Assembly: GCA_007135795.1 (NCBI GenBank)
Contig: SLIE01000359.1
Span: 1-7,492, forward strand
Direction: 5' to 3'
Length of the DNA: 7,492 bases
From: Desulfobacterales bacterium
GTDB taxonomy: Bacteria > Desulfobacterota > Desulfobacteria > Desulfobacterales > Desulfosalsimonadaceae
Part shown: in pieces, positions 1 to 7,400 of the stretch
How positions within the stretch are numbered: position 1 is the stretch's first letter
Layout of the letters: each line of letters opens with the position of its first letter
Notes under the pieces: model-generated
The model's input: only the letters and a program-made list of their open reading frames with translations
What the model was told of the DNA's origin: nothing
The model's database searches: none
Position numbers and translations under genes: made by a program

Positions 1-1734
1 ATGAACACGGGTGAAATCGAAATCAGAAGGAATCCGTGTCGCTTCAATCGATTTGAATTTCGCAATTTCTCTGAGCTGTTTTAAAATATACCCTTCATAC
101 TTGATTTCAATTTCCACCTGCCGCGCAACCTGGTCGGAAAGCGCTGTTTCCGGCGGGAAAAACCGGTGGATAAAATCATAGCTGATTTCATTTCTTTTAA
201 GGAGCTGCTCCAATGAAATTCCGGTCGTTATAGGAGAGGATTCTTTCTGGGAGAGATATTCATTGATCTCCTTACCCGGGCCTGTCATTATTTTTTTTAA
301 CCGCCCCGTTTCGATCGTAATCTGTCTGCTTTTTTCCCTAACCATCTCCACCTGTTCACTATTGATCAGGCCCAATCCGTATCCGATTTCGGTTAACCGC
401 AAATCCGCATTATCCTCGCGCAACATGAGCCGGTATTCGGCGCGTGACGTAAACATCCGGTACGGTTCCGTGGTCCCTTTGGTTACAAGATCGTCGATCA
501 TCACCCCCATGTAGGCCTGGGACCGATCCAGCAAAAAGACTTTTTCTCCCTTGATGGCGGATGAGGCGTTTATTCCGGCCCAAAGTCCCTGAGCAGCCGC
601 TTCTTCATACCCGGACGTTCCGTTTATCTGGCCTGCCAGAAAAAGACCTTTGACCTTTTTTGTCTCAAGGGTGGGAAACAGTTGAACCGGGTCAATGTAA
701 TCATATTCAATGGCATACCCCGGGCGCATGATCTCCGCTTCTTCAAGCCCTTCTATCGACCGGACCATGGCATTTTGAACTTCCAGGGGGAGGCTGTTTC
801 CAAGACCGCTTATATAAATTTCCTTTGTGTCGAGCCCTTCGGGCTCAAGTATCACCTGGTGGCTTTCCCGCTCGGGAAACTTGACCACCTTGTCCTCAAA
901 CGACGGACAGTAGCGGGCAGAAACCCCGGATATAAAACCGCCATAAAGTGACGAATACGCAAGGTTCTCCGACACGATCCGGATGGTTTCACGGTTGGCC
1001 TTGCCCATATAACTGGGAACCTGGGGGAGAACAAACCCTTCCGAAAAAAAGGAAAACGGCCGGGGGGGATCATCCCCCGGCTGGGGCATAAGCTTCGAGA
1101 AATCAATGGAATCCCTGTGGAGCCGTGGCGGGGTGCCAGTTTTCATACGGCCGGTTTCAAGCCCCAGTGCCTTCAGATTACCCGGTAAACCCTCCGAGGA
1201 AAATTCTCCGGCCCGACCTGCACCGAAAGAGACATGCCCGATGTGGACCCGGCCGGTCATAAACGTGCCGGTTGCCAGAATCACCGCCTTGCCATGGTAC
1301 TCGAACCCGGTTTGATCGACAACCCCTTCCACCCCGTTTCCCGAAACCACCAGACGCTCGATCATTGCCTGCTTGACGTCCAAATTCGGCGTACTTTCGA
1401 TCACGGCTTTCATGGCGATGTGATACCGGATTTTGTCATTCTGGGTTCTGGAAGATTGGACAGCCGGCCCTTTCCGGGTATTCAACGTCCTGAAATGGAT
1501 CGCTGTCCGGTCGGTCATCATGGCCATTTGCCCGCCCAGGGCATCGATTTCCTTTACAAGCTGTCCTTTTGCCATGCCGCCGATGGACGGACTGCAAGGC
1601 ATGGCGGCAATCTTATCCAGGTCGATGGCAACCAGCAGCACCATGCACCCCATCTTTGCCGCGGCAAGGGCCGCCTCGCACCCGGCATGACCCGCCCCCA
1701 CGACAATAACATCATATTTTTTCTTCTGATTCAT
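1..1734 (-). CDS. mnmG: tRNA uridine-5-carboxymethylaminomethyl modification enzyme MnmG (GidA), 3' end cut by window
   Basis: MnmG is the FAD- and NADH-using partner of the GTPase MnmE. Together they place aminomethyl or carboxymethylaminomethyl groups on C5 of wobble uridine 34 in several tRNAs, in the cytoplasm. I translated the minus strand and found 578 uninterrupted codons. The FAD-binding Rossmann motif GAGHAGCE is at residues 13-20. Cys47 in PCSPSIGG and Cys276 in RYCPSFEDK match the two conserved cysteines of E. coli Mnm[28 protein letters not shown] and [18 protein letters not shown] follow in the expected order. E. coli MnmG has 629 residues, so about 50 C-terminal residues, from the helical domain that contacts MnmE, lie beyond the left edge. 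The ATG at 1734 gives the usual N-terminus. Its Shine-Dalgarno is weak (AAGAAT), and the frame stays open upstream without a better start. A candidate promoter lies at 1878-1906. The signature reads SARYCPSF where E. coli has GPRYCPSI, a small deviation. Confidence 0.97.
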   Translation of the reverse strand, partial: MNQKKKYDVIVVGAGHAGCEAALAAAKMGCMVLLVAIDLDKIAAMPCSPSIGGMAKGQLVKEIDALGGQMAMMTDRTAIHFRTLNTRKGPAVQSSRTQNDKIRYHIAMKAVIESTPNLDVKQAMIERLVVSGNGVEGVVDQTGFEYHGKAVILATGTFMTGRVHIGHVSFGAGRAGEFSSEGLPGNLKALGLETGRMKTGTPPRLHRDSIDFSKLMPQPGDDPPRPFSFFSEGFVLPQVPSYMGKANRETIRIVSENLAYSSLYGGFISGVSARYCPSFEDKVVKFPERESHQVILEPEGLDTKEIYISGLGNSLPLEVQNAMVRSIEGLEEAEIMRPGYAIEYDYIDPVQLFPTLETKKVKGLFLAGQINGTSGYEEAAAQGLWAGINASSAIKGEKVFLLDRSQAYMGVMIDDLVTKGTTEPYRMFTSRAEYRLMLREDNADLRLTEIGYGLGLINSEQVEMVREKSRQITIETGRLKKIMTGPGKEINEYLSQKESSPITTGISLEQLLKRNEISYDFIHRFFPPETALSDQVARQVEIEIKYEGYILKQLREIAKFKSIEATRIPSDFDFTRVH

Positions 1735-1913
1735 ATTCTTAAACCCGCACTCAATGGCCGTTGCCTTTTTTTTATACCTGCTGTACCGTAACGCTGGATC
1801 TTAAACAAGATACGTCGATTTTTAATAACAAGCTATCTCATTCATCGCGACTTCGCACATGAAAACGATAACCTTCAAAAATACAACCAACGGATTAACC
1901 GGTCAAGTATATC
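1735..1913. other. divergent intergenic region between mnmG and the radical SAM gene
   Basis: This 179-bp gap separates two genes transcribed away from each other, so it must hold both sets of start signals. The minus-strand promoter for mnmG is recognisable and listed separately. It leaves a leader of roughly 135 bases before the mnmG ATG, in which I see no riboswitch or strong hairpin apart from a short GCGA/TCGC inverted repeat near 1849-1858. I found no convincing -35/-10 pair on the plus strand. No gene is supported here. Confidence 0.7.
1878..1906 (-). promoter_or_regulatory. candidate sigma-70 promoter for mnmG
   Basis: Read on the minus strand, TTGACC (1906-1901) is followed after exactly 17 bases by TATTTT (1883-1878). 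The -35 box matches the TTGACA consensus at five of six positions, and the -10 box matches TATAAT at four of six, including the first two bases and the last. Transcription would start near 1871. The -35 box ends only 7 bases before the start codon of the divergent radical SAM gene, so RNA polymerase bound here would cover that gene's translation start region. The call is by eye. Confidence 0.55.
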
Positions 1914-2855
1914 ATGAACCCGGAAAAAAGATATTACGACTTCAACACGTATTTAAAAAACCGCTATGGCTGCCGGGTACAGAAAATTACCATCGATGCC
2001 GGCATGAACTGTCCCAACCGTGACGGAACCATCTCCCGGGGGGGTTGCATCTACTGCAACGCACAGGGCTCCGGTACCGACGCCCACAACAGGGGTCTCT
2101 CCATTACCGCACAATTGGAAGCCGGAAAGCAGGCCTTGGGCCGCCGGTACAAAGCTAAAAAATTCATTGCCTATTTCCAGTCCTACACGAACACGTACGC
2201 GCCGGTAGAGCGCCTTGCGGCCATGTACACTGAAGCCATGGCCGTGCCCGGTATTGTCGGGCTGAGCGTCGGCACCCGCCCCGACTGCGTCACCCCTGAA
2301 ATTATCGACCTTCTGGCATCCTATACCGACGCAAACCTGGTCTGGATCGAATACGGTCTTCAATCAGCCCATGACGCAACATTAGAAAAAATCAACAGGG
2401 GACACGATTTCAGCGCATTTCAAAAAGCCGTCGAAATTACCGCCAACCGGGAAATCAACATATGCACCCACGTAATCCTGGGCCTCCCCGGAGAAACCCG
2501 AAAACACATGATCGAAACCGCCGAAAAAATCGCCACCACCGGGATAGACGGTATTAAGCTTCACCTTTTGTACGTGATAAAGAACACAACCCTGGCTGGA
2601 TGGTATGCTGAAGGTCGTTACAAGTGCTTGGAAAAAGATGAATATGTGGATATCGTGTGTGAGTTTCTAAGCCGCCTTCCCGCAAATATCGTGATTCAGC
2701 GCCTTACCGGCGATCCGCACCCGCGGGAATTGCTCGCTCCGAAGTGGGCCCTTGAAAAATCGGAAACCCTGAGATTGATTGACCAAAAAATGGAAGAAAA
2801 ACACGTGCGGCAGGGATCATCCGTCTCCATGACGTCATTAAAAGCCCCATTCTAA
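1914..2855 (+). CDS. radical SAM protein, TIGR01212 (YhcC/YtqA, MnmL-like) family
   Basis: This is a complete 313-residue radical SAM enzyme, close in length to E. coli YhcC (about 309). The iron-sulfur ligands are Cys33, Cys45 and Cys48 in a CPNRDG...GGCIYC arrangement (C-x11-C-x2-C), spaced as in the Elp3-related branch and not as the classic CxxxCxxC. Other family hallmarks are YFQSYTNTYAP (87-97), GTRPDC (120-125), EYGLQSAHDATL (146-157), INRGHD (160-165), HVILGLPGE (186-194), KLHLLYVIKNTTL (215-227) and RLTGDPHPRELLAPKW (263-278). The start is well bounded: an in-frame stop lies at 1896-1898 and the N-terminus RYYDFNTYLKNRYGCRVQKI is typical of the family. The Shine-Dalgarno is weak. B. 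subtilis YtqA, also in TIGR01212, has been named MnmL and linked to processing of cmnm5(s2)U34 in tRNA. The divergent mnmG makes that role plausible here, but the family includes members of unknown function, so the specific activity is an inference. Confidence 0.93.
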   Translation: MNPEKRYYDFNTYLKNRYGCRVQKITIDAGMNCPNRDGTISRGGCIYCNAQGSGTDAHNRGLSITAQLEAGKQALGRRYKAKKFIAYFQSYTNTYAPVERLAAMYTEAMAVPGIVGLSVGTRPDCVTPEIIDLLASYTDANLVWIEYGLQSAHDATLEKINRGHDFSAFQKAVEITANREINICTHVILGLPGETRKHMIETAEKIATTGIDGIKLHLLYVIKNTTLAGWYAEGRYKCLEKDEYVDIVCEFLSRLPANIVIQRLTGDPHPRELLAPKWALEKSETLRLIDQKMEEKHVRQGSSVSMTSLKAPF

Positions 2856-2912
2856 TGATACGGTGGGTGAAATGCCTTACTATACGAGACAGTAGTTATC
2901 AAACGTCTTCTG
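2856..2912. other. convergent intergenic gap with no recognisable terminator
   Basis: Only 57 bp separate the ends of the converging radical SAM and exported-protein genes. A shared bidirectional terminator would be expected, but I see only a 4-bp ACTA/TAGT pairing with a long loop and no T-run. Termination may be Rho-dependent, or may occur inside the opposing genes. Confidence 0.5.
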
Positions 2913-3626
2913 CTAAGGAACCGGGGACAATTGCAACGGAAAGGTATTTAACCGCTCTTTTATGCCGTCTCTTGCCAACTCCTCGACGGTCAGCCATTTT
3001 GCACCGCGTCTGAAGAATTTTGGAAGACGCAGAAGATCTTCCGATAAGGATCGCTGGGTTTCAACAAAGCTTGTCTGCCAGATTGCTTTTCCTTCCGCCA
3101 TTTCTACCAGGTAAAGATTGAAAGCAACCGATGCCGGTTGCTGTATGGCATAAGACGTGCCAACCCTCTCCCTGAAGCGCCACACATTGCCGACCATCAC
3201 AAAATCCACACCCAGCTCGGATCCAAATCTCCGGGCGATTTCAAGCGGGGTATCCTCCTGGTCGATCTGCAGATCCGCATACGTTTTTTTAACTAAAGCG
3301 AGCGGGACAACCCGTTCCTCCATTCTTGAAATCAGCATTTCGTGAAGTATTTCGGTCAGAATCTGATCCGCGCCGTCTTTAAGCATTCTCTCGTCATAAC
3401 GGAATAAGCCCAGTGGACAAGTCAGGGTTTGATCCGCATCCTTTGGTTTGCTTCCCTTGATAACCGGCATCACTGCAAGTCTTCCTTCAACTGCAAGGGC
3501 GTAATTATCGCCATGGGTCTCCCTTGGCCCGGCAAGGAAGAACAAGGAGAGCAGCAATCCTGCCGATATGACTATCCCCAGGCTTGAGCGTTTAATACGC
3601 ATCTCTTTGAATTGCTGACTTTTCAT
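2913..3626 (-). CDS. exported protein of unknown function, CsgG/LpoB-like
   Basis: This 237-residue protein has a basic N-terminus (K and R up to residue 13), a hydrophobic stretch at about 16-33 and a likely signal peptidase I site after THG (residue 39), so it should be periplasmic or secreted. No lipobox cysteine is present; the only cysteine is Cys70. The mature part begins with a strand, EGRLAVMPV, and continues with a helix (86-104), the segment PLALVKKTYADL (108-119), and FGSELGVDFVMVGNVWRFRERVG (134-156). The C-terminal region has AIWQTSFVETQRSLSEDLL (181-199) and FFRRGAKWLTVEELAR (204-219). This order recalls the CsgG/LpoB/GNA1162-type fold and a conserved hypothetical family I associate with Geobacter and relatives. 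No catalytic motif is visible. The start at 3626 is supported by GAGG five bases upstream; the later Met9 lacks one. It is probably co-transcribed behind the GNAT gene. The function is not known. Confidence 0.82.
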   Translation of the reverse strand: MKSQQFKEMRIKRSSLGIVISAGLLLSLFFLAGPRETHGDNYALAVEGRLAVMPVIKGSKPKDADQTLTCPLGLFRYDERMLKDGADQILTEILHEMLISRMEERVVPLALVKKTYADLQIDQEDTPLEIARRFGSELGVDFVMVGNVWRFRERVGTSYAIQQPASVAFNLYLVEMAEGKAIWQTSFVETQRSLSEDLLRLPKFFRRGAKWLTVEELARDGIKERLNTFPLQLSPVP

Positions 3627-3631
3627 GTATA

Positions 3632-3635
3632 CCTC
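3632..3635 (-). promoter_or_regulatory. ribosome binding site of the exported protein
   Basis: GAGG on the minus strand, within TTGAGGT, ends five bases before the ATG at 3626. It decides the start in favour of this codon over the in-frame ATG eight codons later, which has only AAAGAG directly adjoining it. Confidence 0.65.
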
Positions 3636-3675
3636 AATGATATTCCGGGATTTATACTTCCAATTATGACGACGT

Positions 3676-3691
3676 TTTACGATATTGTAAA
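3676..3691 (-). repeat. short AT-rich inverted repeat after the GNAT stop codon
   Basis: TTTAC and GTAAA flank a six-base loop directly after the stop codon of the acetyltransferase gene, in the 65-bp gap before the exported-protein gene. The stem is only five base pairs and mostly A-T, with no GC-rich core, so it is a poor terminator. It could affect mRNA decay or be chance. Confidence 0.25.
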
Positions 3692-4204
3692 TTATCGCCT
3701 GGATCGTGGCCAGGCATACATCAGGAGGCTGTTTTCCGGAAATCCCCCCACCGCGTTTTCCAGTTCGAGATATTCCTGCGGTAACAAGGTCGCGCCGGTA
3801 AAGCCCATGGCCTGATAGGACCGTTGTGCTCGTTTATTATCCGGCAATACTGCAAGATACACCGTCAGCGCATTAATTTCCTGAAACGCGCGTTCAAGTA
3901 CCAGACGCACCGCGTTCCGTCCGATCCTGCGGGATTTCTCACCTACCACGATTCGCTTGATATAAACGCCCAACCCTTTTTCAACCAGGTTGTACACGAT
4001 AATATACCCTAGACGGTCTCCCGTTAACGTGCTTTCAATAATATAATGCTCATGCTCTTCGATCTCAATTGAACACAGATGTTCATCCCGCGACCACTGG
4101 AGGATAAACGGACGGTTATCGGGATGCCGTTCCAGGGAAAGAACGAAATCAACGTCCCCGGCCAGCGTCGGCCGCAACTTCAAAAAATCTGAAACTTCAT
4201 TCAT
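3692..4204 (-). CDS. GNAT-family N-acetyltransferase
   Basis: This 170-residue protein has the usual size of a single-domain GNAT enzyme, which transfers an acyl group from acyl-CoA to an amine. The N-terminus (LKLRPTLAGDVDFVLSLE) is the typical GNAT opening strand and helix. Strand beta4, YIKRIVV (81-87), leads into the CoA pyrophosphate loop, with RRIGRNA at 92-98 standing for the usual R/Q-x-x-G-x-G/A, followed by the helix VRLVLERAF. Motif B is NKRAQRSYQAMGF (123-135), with Asn123 and Tyr130 in the positions expected for pantetheine contact and general acid. The substrate cannot be read from the sequence. The start at 4204 is supported by AGGA six bases upstream. The next gene on the same strand starts 65 bp downstream of the stop, suggesting an operon in which this gene is first. 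Alternatives include RimI/RimJ-like protein acetylation or small-molecule resistance, with nothing here to decide between them. Confidence 0.9.
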   Translation of the reverse strand: MNEVSDFLKLRPTLAGDVDFVLSLERHPDNRPFILQWSRDEHLCSIEIEEHEHYIIESTLTGDRLGYIIVYNLVEKGLGVYIKRIVVGEKSRRIGRNAVRLVLERAFQEINALTVYLAVLPDNKRAQRSYQAMGFTGATLLPQEYLELENAVGGFPENSLLMYAWPRSRR

Positions 4205-4210
4205 CGGTTT

Positions 4211-4214
4211 TCCT
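4211..4214 (-). promoter_or_regulatory. ribosome binding site of the GNAT gene
   Basis: AGGA on the minus strand, within CAGGAAAACCG, ends six bases before the ATG at 4204. It is the best Shine-Dalgarno match in the window at proper spacing and supports that start. Confidence 0.65.
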
Positions 4215-4270
4215 GTCTTATATGGTTAAGGTATGCATAAAAAGTCACCACCGGACAGCTTTGTAGAGAG

Positions 4271-4286
4271 GACTTCCAAGGAAGTC
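4271..4286. promoter_or_regulatory. 16-bp inverted repeat, possible operator
   Basis: GACTTCC-AA-GGAAGTC has two perfect seven-base arms around a two-base centre. It lies in the divergent intergenic region, 67 bp from the GNAT start codon and 191 bp from the HAD-GH65 start codon. The tight centre suits binding by a dimeric repressor better than an RNA hairpin, and no T-run follows at terminator distance. Which regulator would bind is unknown, and no regulator gene is in the window. Confidence 0.4.
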
Positions 4287-4477
4287 ATTCCGTTGACTAT
4301 TTTTTGTAAAGATCGTCATTTTTTTAACATGATACAACCTGATGCGGGTTAAACAAAGCATTTTCGGATTCGGGTTTTTTACGCTTTCAGGTGGCATCCA
4401 TAGGATGGTCCCCTTATTATTTGGTCAAAGCAAAGAAGAAATACGCCTTAACCGCTTCTTTTTTAATCTCTTTAGAA

Positions 4478-7400
4478 ATGGAAAATGCCTTGGCTGACAG
4501 ACTTTTTGACGCTGTAATTTTCGATCTCGATGGGGTGATCACCCACACCGCCACCCTCCATGTTCGCGCATGGAAGGAGATGTTTGACGAATACCTGGCG
4601 TTGCGATCGGAACGGGAAAATGAACCGTTCAACCCTTTCACCGAACAGGACTATTACGCCTTTGTGGATGGGAAACCCCGCATCGATGGGGTTCTGTCAT
4701 TCCTGGATTCCCGGGGCATTGAACTTTCCTACGGCAATCCGGGCGACTCTCCTCATGAAGAGAGCATCCACGGCCTTGGCAACAGAAAAAATGAAGTCTT
4801 CAACCATCTCGTGAAAACCGAAGGGGTCACCGTCTTTCCCAGCAGCGTGGTACTGGTCGAAGCCCTGAAAAAACAGAACGTGAAGGTGGGCGTGGCCTCA
4901 TCGAGCAAAAATTGCCGCAATATTCTCGATGCGGTTGGGTTGCTGGATCATTTTGATGTCCGCATTGACGGAGAAGTCTCCGGGGAACTGGGGTTGAAAG
5001 GAAAACCGGCACCGGATATTTTTACCACGGCCTGCGACCGCCTGGGGGTGGAATACTACCGGGCGGTAGTGGTTGAAGACGCGGTGTCGGGCGTGCAGGC
5101 AGGGGAAAAGGGTCGTTTCGGCCTCGTCCTGGGCGTGGCCCGGGAGATCGATCCGATAATCCTGTTGAAAAACGGCGCGGACATTGTTGTCCGGGACCTG
5201 GACGAAATCGGTATCAAAGAACTTGACGAGTGGTTTGAAACCGGGCTCGAAACCGAACAATGGAGTCTCACCTATCACGATTTTAACCAAAGCAAGGAGA
5301 AAACCCGCGAGGCGCTTTTGACCGTGGGAAACGGTTACCTCGGCACCCGCGGCGCCATGGAAGAATCCCTGGCCAGCGATATCCACTATCCCGGTACCTA
5401 TATCGCCGGTGTGTACAACCGGCTTACATCGGTCGTCAATGAGCGGGAAATCGAAAATGAAGATTTTGTCAATGTCCCCAATTGGTTGCCGGTAAATTTC
5501 TATATTGAAGAAGACCCATTTATGGATATCCACACCATCGAGATTGAATCGATCTGTCGACGGCTGGATTTCAAAACCGGCATTCTGCACCGGGAGATGG
5601 TAGTGGTGGATGGTAAAGGGCGAAAAACCAGAATTGTATCCGAGCGCCTGGCGAGCATGGATGATCCTCATATCTGTGCGTTGCGATACAACATCACCCC
5701 CTTGAACTACCAGGAAAAAGTTACCATTGCCCTGACATTGGGCGGGGCGAGCATGAATCAGGGCGTGGCAAGGTACAATGAGTTAAACCAACTGCACCTC
5801 GAACCCGTGCAGCAAGACGCGAAAGAGGATTTTCTTTTCGTGAGAGCCAGAACCACCACGTCGGGGACTGAAATCGCCATGGCAGCCGCGATTAACGTGA
5901 GCGCCCCCCCGATCGAAACGCTGTTTCCAGGCACCTCCGCGCGAAAAGCCGAAGTCCGGTTCTGCCTTTCCGGGCGAATCAACCAGACGTTGAGCATTGA
6001 AAAAAAAGTGGCCGTCTACACATCCCTGGACCCGGGAATGCTCGATCCTGCCGATGCCGCAAAAGCTGCTGCAAGCAATGCCCCCTCCTTCGATTCAATC
6101 AAGCGGGCCAGCATTTTGAAATGGGAGCAGATCTGGGCTGAAATGGACTTGAAACTCGACGGGGACCGGTTCAGCCAGAAAATTCTGCGGCTCCACATGT
6201 ATCATCTCCTGGTGACCGCCTCACCAAACAATATCAATATAGACAGCGGGTTTCCGGCACGGGGGCTTCACGGGGAAGCATACCGGGGACATATCTTCTG
6301 GGATGAAATCTTTATCCTGCCGTTTTACGACCTGCACTTTCCGAATGTTGCCAAAGCCATTCTCATGTACCGGTATCGCCGGCTCGACAAGGCCCGGGCC
6401 CTTGCGAGCGCCAAGGGGTACAAAGGCGCGATGTTTCCCTGGCAAAGCGGCAGCAGCGGAGATGAAGAGACACAGGTGATGCACTTGAACCCCCTCACCG
6501 GCAAGTGGGGTCCGGATCACAGCTCCCTCCAGTATCACGTCTCCCTTTCGGTGGCGTTCAATACCTGGCAGTATTTTCACATCACGGGTGACATCGCCTT
6601 CATGGAAGCCTTTGGGGCGGAAATGTTTTTCGAGATCTGCCGGTTCTGGGCGGATATGGCCACGTGGCGGCAGGAAACCGGCCGTTATCACATCGAAGGG
6701 GTGATGGGACCGGATGAGTTTCACGAAAAATATCCCGGAAGTGAGTCCGGCGGCATGAACGACAATGCTTACACCAACCTGATGGTCCACTGGGCACTGG
6801 TAACGGCCCGGGAAATACACGCCAGGCTCAGCGACCCGGCCAAGGGTGCCCTGCACGCCAAAATCGGGATCAGTGCACAGGAGATTGACACATGGCAAAA
6901 CATTGCCACCCGATTGAACATCGTCATCCAGGATGACATCATTGCCCAGTTCGATGGTTACTTTTCCCTCAATGAAATAGACTGGGACTATTACCGGCGA
7001 ACCTATGGCGACATTCACCGCATGGACCGTATTTTGAAAAAAGAAGGGAAATCCCCGAATGAATACAAAGTCTCCAAACAGGCGGATGTGCTGATGGCCT
7101 TTTTTATCCTGGGGCCAACCGAAGTGAAACGGTTTTTGGAAGTCATGGGATATAAACCGGTCAGCGATTTTTTTGAAAAAAACATCAATTATTACGAAGC
7201 CCGGACCTCTCATGGCTCCACGCTCAGTTCTGTGGTTCATGCCGCACTGGCGGCTAAAAACGGCGACGAGGCCAAAAGCTGGACGCTTTACCAGGAGGCT
7301 TTGGCAAGCGATTATGCAGATGTCCAGGGCGGGACCACGGGGGAGGGAATTCATACCGGCGTCATGGCCGGGACTGTGGTTGCCGCCATGACTGTTTACG

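Larger units (their letters stand above)
4205..4477. other. AT-rich divergent intergenic region
   Basis: This 273-bp stretch lies between the start codons of the GNAT gene and the HAD-GH65 gene and must hold the promoters for both. It is visibly richer in A and T than its surroundings and contains several T-runs (4299-4305, 4319-4325, 4375-4380). A perfect-armed inverted repeat at 4271-4286 is listed separately. On the plus strand TTGACT at 4293-4298 resembles a -35 box, but nothing 16-18 bases later resembles a -10 box. A small CATCC/GGATG inverted repeat lies at 4395-4407. I see no RNA gene. Confidence 0.6.

Noticed and set aside
1062..1083. Near-palindromic GC-rich stretch (GGGGGAT-C-ATCCCCC) that could form a hairpin
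   Set aside because: It lies inside mnmG and is explained by the codons of a PGDDPPRP segment. It is not followed by a T-run, so it is not a terminator.
1234..1791. 185-residue plus-strand open frame antisense to mnmG
   Set aside because: It is the shadow of a conserved gene on the other strand, is rich in His, Pro and Arg, and shows no recognisable domain or ribosome binding site.
1859..2029. Alternative plus-strand start at ATG 1859 for the radical SAM gene
   Set aside because: It is in a different frame and reaches a stop at 2023. The radical SAM frame itself has a stop at 1896, so the gene must start downstream of that.
3676..3691. Inverted repeat as a terminator after the GNAT gene
   Set aside because: The stem is five mostly A-T pairs without a following T-run on the minus strand. 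It is listed only as a weak repeat.
1914..4204. Radical SAM plus GNAT genes as a split Elp3-like enzyme
   Set aside because: Elp3 combines a radical SAM and a GNAT domain, but here the two genes are on opposite strands with another gene between them. The radical SAM protein matches full-length TIGR01212, and the GNAT protein is a complete stand-alone domain.
4293..4321. TTGACT as a -35 box of a plus-strand promoter for the HAD-GH65 gene
   Set aside because: The bases at the matching -10 position (TCATTT) match TATAAT poorly at spacings of 16, 17 or 18, so no promoter is called.
4898..5671. 257-residue minus-strand open frame
   Set aside because: It is antisense to the HAD domain and the start of the GH65 domain, with no recognisable motif.
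6221..7354. 377-residue minus-strand open frame
   Set aside because: It is antisense to the GH65 domain, where the plus strand keeps every catalytic motif. Its composition has no domain-like pattern, so it is a shadow.
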